A DNA stretch of 56,159 nucleotides from Chloroflexota bacterium (lineage in GTDB: Bacteria; Chloroflexota; Anaerolineae; Anaerolineales; Anaerolineaceae): positions 23,316 through 79,474 of the forward strand of contig JAMCRR010000018.1 in the NCBI GenBank assembly GCA_023381565.1, in the 5' to 3' direction. The notes beneath the pieces were generated by a model. That model was not told the DNA's origin. It made no database searches and saw only the letters and a program-made list of their open reading frames with translations. The translations under genes and the position numbers were made by a program. Positions 49,562-56,159 of this stretch are shown here, in pieces (position 1 is the stretch's first letter; each line of letters starts with the position of its first letter).

Positions 49562-51922
49562 ATGGATAATCCGAAAGCAAACATGCGTTGGTGGGACTGG
49601 GTGACGGCATTTTCCTTGATGATCCTGCTGATCACCTCTTCCACGCGCCTGTACGCGACGCATTGGACCAATTATCTCGAGCGCATCCAATACCTGGCCT
49701 TTTTGGGCGGATTGATAGGCCTCGCACTGGGGCAAAGCCGCTTCTCCCCGCGCCTCGTCAAATGGCTTGCTTTTGGTTATACCCTTTTCGCCATCCCCTG
49801 GCAGCTTGGGGAAACCGCAGGCGTGGGCGTGCCGTGGGATCAGCGCCTGAACAGCCTGATCACCCGCATCTCTATAGCAACCAATGAGGTGTTTCACTAC
49901 CAATCTGTCCAGGACCCAATCCTGTTTCTATTCTTGATGGCGTTGCTGTTCTGGTTGGTCAGCCTCATTTCTGGATATTTTCTGACTCGCTACGGGAAAC
50001 CATGGCAGGCGATCTTGCCGGCGGGGATCATAATGATTGTGATCAGCCACTACGATCCAGGGCTGGCAATTTCGGGCAACTATTTGGCAATCTATGTATT
50101 TTTCAGCCTGCTGCTCTTGGGCCGGGTAACCTTCCTGCGCTACCGCGCGGAGTGGCGCGCCGCGGGGATGGTGCCGTCGCCGGGCGCCAGCCTGGATATC
50201 GGGCGCGCGGCGCTCGTGTCGGTGGTCGTGCTGGTAATGCTCGCCTGGACAGTGCCGGCACTGGCAGCTTCGTTGCCTCCAGCCAGCGAGATTTGGGTGG
50301 AAATATCCAAGCCCTGGGATAATCTCAGCCACCGCTTTTCCGATGCATTCTCTGGGCTGCGAACCTCGATTGGCACGGTCAGTGATTTCTATGGGACCTC
50401 GATGCCCCTGGGCTCTGGCTCACGGCTGGGGGACGGCATTGTCTTTACGGTAAAAGCCTCGGCTGCGCCGGCGCCGGGGGTGCGCTATTACTGGCAGGCG
50501 CGCACCTATGATGATTATCAGAATGGGAATTGGAGTACGACGGTCACCAGCTCCCAACCGGTCACGCCGGACAATTTTGATGTCAAATATCCCGCCTGGT
50601 CAGGGCGGGAAAAAGTCACCTTCACGTTCACCTCGAGCGTTACATTACTTAGTACCATCTATACCCCTCCAATTCCGCTCTGGGTGAGCCGCCCGGGGCA
50701 GGCAGTCGAAACTACTGCAGCCGACGGCACCAACGATCTGACCACGCTGACCGCCGTTCCGCCTCTACACGCCGGAGAAACCTATACTGTTGATGGCTGG
50801 GTCAGCGACCCGACTGTCTCCGAACTGCGCAGTTCGGGAACGAATTACCCCTCCTGGGTGCTCGACAGCTACCTGCAAATTCCGAACAATTTCCCCAGCG
50901 ATATTGGTGCTTTGGCGCGTAAGATTACGCAGGGAATGAATAACCCCTACGATAAAACCGAGGCGATCACTCAATACTTACGCCAGACAATCACCTATTC
51001 GCAGATCATCCCAACCCCCCCGGCAGGGCAGGAACCTCTGCAATGGTTCTTGTTCGATCTCAAACAAGGCTACTGCAATTATTACGCTTCTGCAGAAGTG
51101 ATGATGCTGCGCACGCTGGGCATCCCTGCACGATTGGCGGTTGGGTTTGCCCAGGGTGACCCGGGGAGCGTATCCAATACCTACATTGTGCGTTACAAAG
51201 ACAGCCATGCCTGGCCTGAGGTGTATTTTGAAGGGTACGGGTGGGTAGAGTTCGAACCCACCGTCAGCCAGCCTGCCCGCCAGCTTCTATTGGGGAACGG
51301 CTCCTCAACGGATAATTCGCAACCGGAATCCGACATCTTGCATGGGTCGGGTGGCGCGGTTGGCGGTGGTGACTACAACCCTCAAATCACTCCAAGCACG
51401 TTCACCCTGGCGAGTCTGATCGGGCGGATTAAGATCTCTCCGGAAGTTGCAGCGCTCCTCAGCGTCCTGCTGGTCGTGCTGCTGGGCTTTCTGGCATGGC
51501 GTTATGCCCGGCGCCGCTATCACGTCCCGGAATTTCCGATCTGGCTCGAAACAAACCTCACCCGGCGAGGGGTTAACCCGCCGCGCTGGCTGAAACGCTG
51601 GTCGCAGCATGCCGCTTATCCCCCGCTGGTGCGCGCCTATGGCGTGTTCAACCGAGTTCTGCGATTGATGGGGAATCCACCGAAGCCATCCGATACGCCG
51701 ACCGAACGCGCCAGCAATCTGACCCGCCTGCTGCCCGCTGCAGCCGAACCGGCGGAAACCCTGCTGGGGGAATACCAGACTGCCCAATACAGCACATCTT
51801 CGGGCAACCCCAGCCGCGCCTATCAAGCCAGCCGGCAGGTGCGCAATATCGCGTATGGGGCTTATCTCGGGCGAATTTTCACGCAGGTGAAACGCAGGAT
51901 TGCCATTCTGTTCGGAAGGTAA
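49562..51922 (+). CDS. TgpA-like membrane transglutaminase-fold protein
   Basis: 786 residues. N-terminal multi-helix membrane region (about 1-235, six or more segments), an extracytoplasmic stretch (about 260-440), a transglutaminase-like domain (about 445-590) with Cys in GYCNYYASAEVMMLR, His in DSHAWPEVYF and acidic residue in VEFEPT, one more membrane segment (about 625-645), and a C-terminal DUF4129-type helical region. Homologues act as envelope peptidases or transglutaminases and often sit next to an AAA MoxR ATPase and a DUF58 protein; neither is here. The ATG at 49562 is chosen from the promoter; an in-frame GTG or TTG upstream lies in the promoter. Confidence 0.87.
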   Translation: MDNPKANMRWWDWVTAFSLMILLITSSTRLYATHWTNYLERIQYLAFLGGLIGLALGQSRFSPRLVKWLAFGYTLFAIPWQLGETAGVGVPWDQRLNSLITRISIATNEVFHYQSVQDPILFLFLMALLFWLVSLISGYFLTRYGKPWQAILPAGIIMIVISHYDPGLAISGNYLAIYVFFSLLLLGRVTFLRYRAEWRAAGMVPSPGASLDIGRAALVSVVVLVMLAWTVPALAASLPPASEIWVEISKPWDNLSHRFSDAFSGLRTSIGTVSDFYGTSMPLGSGSRLGDGIVFTVKASAAPAPGVRYYWQARTYDDYQNGNWSTTVTSSQPVTPDNFDVKYPAWSGREKVTFTFTSSVTLLSTIYTPPIPLWVSRPGQAVETTAADGTNDLTTLTAVPPLHAGETYTVDGWVSDPTVSELRSSGTNYPSWVLDSYLQIPNNFPSDIGALARKITQGMNNPYDKTEAITQYLRQTITYSQIIPTPPAGQEPLQWFLFDLKQGYCNYYASAEVMMLRTLGIPARLAVGFAQGDPGSVSNTYIVRYKDSHAWPEVYFEGYGWVEFEPTVSQPARQLLLGNGSSTDNSQPESDILHGSGGAVGGGDYNPQITPSTFTLASLIGRIKISPEVAALLSVLLVVLLGFLAWRYARRRYHVPEFPIWLETNLTRRGVNPPRWLKRWSQHAAYPPLVRAYGVFNRVLRLMGNPPKPSDTPTERASNLTRLLPAAAEPAETLLGEYQTAQYSTSSGNPSRAYQASRQVRNIAYGAYLGRIFTQVKRRIAILFGR

Positions 51923-51932
51923 CCGGCTTTCG

Positions 51933-53048
51933 TCACGCGCTCTCGATCTGCCAGACCTTGGTGGCGATCAAGAAGAGCTGCTCGAGGCCTTTTGCCAGCG
52001 GGCCGGTGCGGATGAACTCGGCCGGCGTGTGCGATCCGCTCCCGGTGGTCATGGCAATGCATATGGCCGGGAACCCCAGGCTGAGCGGCACGTTCGCGTC
52101 GGTCGAGCCGATGCCGGGTGTTGGGGTGATCTTCAATCCTCGCAGGGTTTGCATGGCCAGCTTCACTAGGGGGTGATCGATCGGTATTTCACCAGATGGG
52201 CGCCGTCCGATATTCTCGCATACCGTGCGCACACCCGGGCGGTTAGCATTCCTCACCAGCGTCTCGACCTGCAGGGTGAGACCGCTCAGGGTGGAGTGCG
52301 ATTCGGAACGCAGGTCCAGGTCCAGGCTTGCTTTCGCAGCGATAGTGTTGACCGATGTGCCTCCCGTGATCACGCCCACATTAATGCTGGTGCGCGGATC
52401 GTGGGGGATGGGCAGCGTGATCAGCTGTGTAACCAGGCAAGCCAGTTCGTGGATGGCAGATGGGCGCCCATAGTCATTCCAGGAGTGCCCTCCTTCGGTC
52501 TGCACGGATATGCGATAACGCTGAACTCCCAGGCCGCGGTGGAAGACCTCTCCCAGGCCCATCCCTTCGAGGATCACGTAAGCCACGGGTGTGTTGCCAA
52601 AGCGGTCGACAACAGCCCGCATGCCGCGCAGGTTCCCCAATCCTTCCTCTCCGACGTCTGCCGCCAGCCATACATCGGCAGGGAGAACGATGTGGGCGTC
52701 TCTCAGCATCCATACCAGGCCAAAGAGGCTGGCAAGGCCGAGGGAATTATCGCCAATGCCGGGACCGTAAATATGGTCCTCCTGCCGGCGCAGGTGCAGG
52801 TTGGTTTCCTGGGGGAAAACCGTATCCAGGTGGGCGCTGACCACCAGGGGTGGGGCATTTCCTGCGCCGGGAAGCCTGGCAAGGGCATTCCCCGCTGCAT
52901 CCAGGCTTGCATCCGCCAGGCCTTCCTTGGCGAATTGGTCTCGAATAAACTCTGCGCGCCTGGATTCAAATAGAGTGGGCGAAGCAATCTGCTGGATGGA
53001 GCAAGCCAGGTCCAGGACGCGTTGTGTGATCATTGCGTTCATGCTCAT
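51933..53048 (-). CDS. M20-family metallopeptidase
   Basis: 371 residues of the zinc-dependent M20 group, nearest in pattern to peptidase T-like enzymes. Metal ligands: His in VSAHLDTVFP, Asp in GIGDNSLG, Glu pair in VGEEGLGN and a C-terminal His in SGSHTPAE. A lid domain (about 190-290; GGHSWNDYG, VGVITGGTSVNTIA) interrupts the catalytic domain as usual. No signal peptide, so cytoplasmic. Either of two Met near the start (53048 or 53042) could be used. It overlaps the PfkB kinase by four bases and should be co-translated. Confidence 0.9.
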   Translation of the reverse strand: MSMNAMITQRVLDLACSIQQIASPTLFESRRAEFIRDQFAKEGLADASLDAAGNALARLPGAGNAPPLVVSAHLDTVFPQETNLHLRRQEDHIYGPGIGDNSLGLASLFGLVWMLRDAHIVLPADVWLAADVGEEGLGNLRGMRAVVDRFGNTPVAYVILEGMGLGEVFHRGLGVQRYRISVQTEGGHSWNDYGRPSAIHELACLVTQLITLPIPHDPRTSINVGVITGGTSVNTIAAKASLDLDLRSESHSTLSGLTLQVETLVRNANRPGVRTVCENIGRRPSGEIPIDHPLVKLAMQTLRGLKITPTPGIGSTDANVPLSLGFPAICIAMTTGSGSHTPAEFIRTGPLAKGLEQLFLIATKVWQIESA

Positions 53049-54061
53049 GCTCTTTGCACCATTTGTTTAAGTGCCTGCACCCGCACCTGGGCTAACCCAG
53101 GCAGGGTATCACAGGGATAAAAGACGCCGCTGCTTTCGACGACCAGCGAGGCCGAAATATTCCCCTGCAGGCAAGCCTGTAAGGGATCGTAGGTGTTGCG
53201 CCACCCGGCAAGAAAGCCGCCGCAGAACGCGTCGCCGGCGCCGGTAGGATCGTACACGTTTACCGGATAAGCAGGCACAATCCAGCGGGTGCGGTTCCCG
53301 GCATCGAACAGGTATTGGCCCTGAGCGCCGCGCTTGATCACAACCAGCTCGCAGCCGTATTTTGCCAGGCCGTCGGCCATCTCCCACAGATCGATCGACC
53401 GCCCCTCGAACAGGCGGGTGAGTTTTTTCTCCGAAGTCAAAAAAGCGCTTAACCCGCCGATGATGACCGGCATGTCGTCCCAGAAGACCGGGTCCATGTA
53501 GCCGGGCGAAGGATCGACGGTCAGTGTGGTGATGTGACCCTGGCGAAGATAGGGCGGGATGAGATGCCCGGCGAGGTAATCTAACGGACAGAGGTGGGCT
53601 GCTGCAGCATCCAGGTAATCGGAAGGGATATCACCGCCTCGCAGCGAGAGCGGGCCGAGGCGCGTGCGGCTGTCCAGGCGGTGTGGAGGAGGGTTATATC
53701 CCAGGAGGTCTTTCGGAAAGGGATGGCCTGATTGGGCGAATTGGGCCACCGGGTTTTCGATCTGGCATTCCCATGAGCTGGTGTAAGCTGCAAAATACCG
53801 CTGGTCGACTTGCTCGGGAAGAATGTGGATCCCCCGGCAGTCGAACCCGTACTGTACTAGCTTATCCAACCATGCCTGGGGAAAATCTGCGCCAACTTTG
53901 CCGATCAGCCCGATGCCTTTCTCCCAAACGGCCAGGCCGGCCGCCGCGTAAAGAAGACTACCTCCCGGTTCGTCCAGCACTGGTTCTCCCCTGGGAGTAA
54001 GAATGTAATTTCGTTTGATCTCACCAGCGATCAGGAAACGCGGGGGAGGAAAATCATCCAT
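53045..54061 (-). CDS. PfkB-family sugar or nucleoside kinase
   Basis: 338 residues of the ribokinase fold. Near the N-terminus is PGGSLLYAAAGLA, the substrate-binding Gly-rich part, and toward the C-terminus YDPTGAGDAFCGGFLAG carries the catalytic Asp and anion hole. The central insertion (about 95-165) is unusual. The family phosphorylates ribose, fructose, adenosine and others; the substrate is not evident. It lies seven bases after a small membrane protein gene and overlaps the M20 peptidase. Confidence 0.88.
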   Translation of the reverse strand: MDDFPPPRFLIAGEIKRNYILTPRGEPVLDEPGGSLLYAAAGLAVWEKGIGLIGKVGADFPQAWLDKLVQYGFDCRGIHILPEQVDQRYFAAYTSSWECQIENPVAQFAQSGHPFPKDLLGYNPPPHRLDSRTRLGPLSLRGGDIPSDYLDAAAAHLCPLDYLAGHLIPPYLRQGHITTLTVDPSPGYMDPVFWDDMPVIIGGLSAFLTSEKKLTRLFEGRSIDLWEMADGLAKYGCELVVIKRGAQGQYLFDAGNRTRWIVPAYPVNVYDPTGAGDAFCGGFLAGWRNTYDPLQACLQGNISASLVVESSGVFYPCDTLPGLAQVRVQALKQMVQRA

Positions 54062-54068
54062 CTGCGGG

Positions 54069-54278
54069 CTATTTCTCGTCCCCCAGGTCTGACACCAGGC
54101 GTAAAAGCCCTAAAACCCCTAAACCTATTTTCACTCCTTCTCCGGTGGATAACTGCGGCTTTTCCCCAGACCTTTCGGAGCGTTGGATCAGGATATAGGC
54201 AGCCCCAATGCCGATCAGGAGACCGAAAACCCCGCCAAGGATCAGCGCTTTTGTCTTCCAATTCTGCTTGTCTTCCAT
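54069..54278 (-). CDS. Small single-span membrane protein
   Basis: 69 residues from the ATG at 54278, chosen because GGAGAGG lies just before it. One membrane segment (about 10-32) and a second, weaker hydrophobic stretch near the C-terminus (GLGVLGLLRLVSDLG). I do not recognise a family. Closely spaced before the PfkB gene. Confidence 0.6.
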   Translation of the reverse strand: MEDKQNWKTKALILGGVFGLLIGIGAAYILIQRSERSGEKPQLSTGEGVKIGLGVLGLLRLVSDLGDEK

Positions 54279-54359
54279 ATTCCCTCTCCTGAAGTCTCCG
54301 TTTATTCGAAATTGTCTGCTTTGCAATACTGCGGTAAAGGGCTGCCCCGGCTTCTCCGG

Positions 54360-54797
54360 TTATTGCTGCCTGGCGGGCCCTCGCTTGAACACGGCGCCGA
54401 TCGACGCGGCAATGCTTTCAACCGAGATGACCGGGCTGGCAGATAAGTCTGCCGCCCGTTTGATGGCCCGCCCGAATGCCTCGATATACATTTGAGCGAG
54501 ATGGGCGTACGGCGGGATGGCATTCAGCAAACGGCTGATCGCATAGATGCCGCCGGCCATGATGGCTAGAAAGATCATCCCAACTAGAAACGTTGGGATG
54601 ATCAAGAGGATCAGGGAGATATTGGAATAGCGAGAAACCTGGAGGTTTGGAGCTAAACCCACCAGCACAGCCAGGGCGATGAAGATGAGCACCGCGGCCA
54701 AAATGGGCAGCAGGATCTGAAGCCAGGTCTGCCGCAGATGGAGGCGTCGGGTTTGTGGGTTAGGGCGGCGGGCTGAAAGATCGAAGTTTTCCTGCAT
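54360..54797 (-). CDS. Two-span membrane protein of unknown function
   Basis: 145 residues with two membrane segments (about 26-50 and 60-90) and a cytoplasmic C-terminal helix rich in Ala. No motif recognised. The ATG is 26 bases after the malic enzyme stop; a TAAAAT six bases before the ATG could be a -10, but no -35 is seen. Possibly co-transcribed with malic enzyme. Confidence 0.6.
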   Translation of the reverse strand: MQENFDLSARRPNPQTRRLHLRQTWLQILLPILAAVLIFIALAVLVGLAPNLQVSRYSNISLILLIIPTFLVGMIFLAIMAGGIYAISRLLNAIPPYAHLAQMYIEAFGRAIKRAADLSASPVISVESIAASIGAVFKRGPARQQ

Positions 54798-54823
54798 GGT
54801 ATTATTTTAACATAGGTCCCGAA

Positions 54824-56140
54824 TTAATTGTTGGAGGGGAAAGCCCCGGTTACTTTTTCGGGATCGAGCTCCAGGCATGCGCATAGCTGTTGGGGGTAAT
54901 TTTGTAAGTCAAGCGCCTGGCGGGCGACGCCGGTCTCGATGGCTGCGCGGGCTACGGCCGGCGATTCCCACAGGCAGACCCGCGGATCGAGCGCTATCGG
55001 GAGGAGATAATCACGGCCGAACTCGATGCCATCCAATCCGTATGCCTCGAGCACCTCCCACGGCACCGGCTCTTTCGCCAGAGCTGCCAGAGCGTGAGAA
55101 GCGGCGAGCTTCATCTCGTCGTTGATCGATCGAGCGCGCACGTCGAGGGCGCCACGGAAGATATAGGGGAAACCCAGCACGTTATTGATCTGGTTGGGCA
55201 GGTCCGAGCGTCCGGTAGCGATAATTGCATCCGGGCGGGCTGTGCAGGCTTTCTCGTAGGGGATCTCCGGGTCCGGGTTAGCCATGGCGAAGACAATAGG
55301 GTTGGCGCTCATGCGCTTGAGCATTTCCTCGGTCATCACATTGGCTACCGAGAGACCGATAAAAACATCCGCCCCTGGCAGTACCTGTTCCAATGTCGCC
55401 GGGTGGTCGCCTTGAGCATAGACGGCTTTTTGGGGGAACATTTGCTCGGTTCGTCCCTGGTAGACCAGACCGGCGATATCGCACATCCAGATATTCTGGC
55501 GGGGGACGCCCAGCTTGACCAGCTGGTTGGCGCAGGCGATGGCGGCTGCTCCAGCGCCAGAAAAGACAACTTTGATTGCCTCCGGCTTTCGCCCGGTCAG
55601 CTCCAGCGCATTCAGCAGAGCCGCACCAAGAATGATGGCAGTGCCGTGCTGATCGTCGTGGAAGACGGGGATATCGAGCATGGTTTTGAGGCGTTCTTCG
55701 ACGTAAAAACACTCCGGCGATTTGATATCTTCTAGGTTTATCCCGCCAAAGGTGGGGGCGATCGCTGCCACTACATCGATCAGGCGCTCGGGGTCGTGGG
55801 TATCCACCTCGATATCGAAGACGTCAATCCCTGCAAATTTCTTGAATAAAACTCCCTTGCCTTCCATGACCGGTTTGGAAGCCAGGGCACCCAGGTCGCC
55901 CAGGCCCAGGATCGCCGTACCATTGGAGATCACAGCGACGAGGTTGCCGCGCGCCGTATATTCGTAAGCCAGGTCAGGGTTAGCGGCGATTTCCAGGACC
56001 GGGGTCGCAACCCCAGGGGTATAAGCCAGGCTGAGGTCGCGCTGGGTTTTCAGAGGTTTGGTGGGGATCACCGAGATTTTCCCGGGTTTCCCTCCGAGCT
56101 GATGGTAGTCAAGTGCATCTTGAGGGGTAATTTTGATCAT
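54824..56140 (-). CDS. NAD(P)-dependent malic enzyme (oxaloacetate-decarboxylating)
   Basis: 438 residues; converts malate to pyruvate and CO2 with reduction of NAD(P). N-terminal [16 protein letters not shown], Tyr and Lys of the active site in YTPG and [12 protein letters not shown], the divalent-metal residues in [11 protein letters not shown] and [10 protein letters not shown], and the dinucleotide-binding [14 protein letters not shown] followed by [11 protein letters not shown]. It is the short form, lacking the phosphotransacetylase-like tail of about 330 residues seen in MaeB. AAGGA precedes the ATG. Likely provides pyruvate or NADPH. Confidence 0.95.
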   Translation of the reverse strand: MIKITPQDALDYHQLGGKPGKISVIPTKPLKTQRDLSLAYTPGVATPVLEIAANPDLAYEYTARGNLVAVISNGTAILGLGDLGALASKPVMEGKGVLFKKFAGIDVFDIEVDTHDPERLIDVVAAIAPTFGGINLEDIKSPECFYVEERLKTMLDIPVFHDDQHGTAIILGAALLNALELTGRKPEAIKVVFSGAGAAAIACANQLVKLGVPRQNIWMCDIAGLVYQGRTEQMFPQKAVYAQGDHPATLEQVLPGADVFIGLSVANVMTEEMLKRMSANPIVFAMANPDPEIPYEKACTARPDAIIATGRSDLPNQINNVLGFPYIFRGALDVRARSINDEMKLAASHALAALAKEPVPWEVLEAYGLDGIEFGRDYLLPIALDPRVCLWESPAVARAAIETGVARQALDLQNYPQQLCACLELDPEKVTGAFPSNN

Positions 56141-56159
56141 GGCTGTAGTCCTTATCGGC

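Noticed and set aside
49562..51922. Glu instead of Asp in the third catalytic position (VEFEPT) as a lost active site
   Set aside because: FEPT at this position is common in related membrane transglutaminase-fold proteins, so it is not evidence of inactivity.

Overview
The window looks like an ordinary chromosomal segment of a member of the Chloroflexota, most likely class Anaerolineae. This is an inference from gene content, not from a marker gene. The clues are several surface proteins with long Thr/Pro linkers, tandem MoeA proteins one of which carries a periplasmic-binding-like tail, a degenerate methyltransferase-like protein, a fused heme A/heme O synthase, a MenA-type prenyltransferase, and paired DarA-like and KimA-like proteins. 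I see no tRNA or rRNA genes, insertion sequences, prophage or CRISPR. Most genes lie in short, tightly spaced operons.

Layout. 1-4.3 kb: a minus-strand cell-wall operon (amidase, then two L,D-transpeptidases) ending in the first codons of an unidentified gene, with a divergent flavin reductase and AMMECR1 protein. 4.3-11.2 kb: a minus-strand operon of a large (alpha/alpha)6 glycosidase and two DarA/PstA-like signal proteins, divergent from a class A penicillin-binding protein. 11.3-21.4 kb: the methyltransferase-like protein, a small gene behind a promoter that contains a perfect 18-bp palindrome, a signalling cluster (multi-sensor kinase, Rcp1-like regulator, REC-PAS-GAF-GAF-HD-GYP protein) and an HtrA-like lipoprotein protease. 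21.7-28.5 kb: a B12-binding mutase subunit, MeaB GTPase, GNAT acetyltransferase, PRPP synthetase, Fpg, a membrane protein, a JAMM peptidase and PlsY, then a converging MBL-fold hydrolase. 28.6-37.9 kb: a large beta-helix surface protein, proline dehydrogenase, MenA, two MoeA proteins, a lone receiver protein and Bcp peroxiredoxin. 38-45.9 kb: a KimA-type potassium importer, an Rrf2 regulator, a LuxR-type regulator lacking its phospho-acceptor Asp, and SCO1-SURF1-CtaA/CtaB, which imply an aerobic heme-copper oxidase encoded elsewhere; then rsfS and thpR on the minus strand.

46.0-48.0 kb is the most unusual part. A 6S RNA is followed by an RNA whose sequence and helices match the glmS self-cleaving ribozyme class point by point, but the next gene is glutamine synthetase (glnA), not glmS. 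A terminator-like hairpin lies between ribozyme and glnA. 48.2-56.1 kb holds a YtxH protein, a PAP2 phosphatase, a TgpA-like transglutaminase, an M20 peptidase overlapping a PfkB kinase, two small membrane proteins and malic enzyme.

Other points of note: rsfS has no ATG, GTG or TTG start although its promoter and full-length frame are clear; several promoters sit so close to their start codons that the mRNAs should be leaderless; and small GGGGCGCAAT-type palindromes recur in the spacers.
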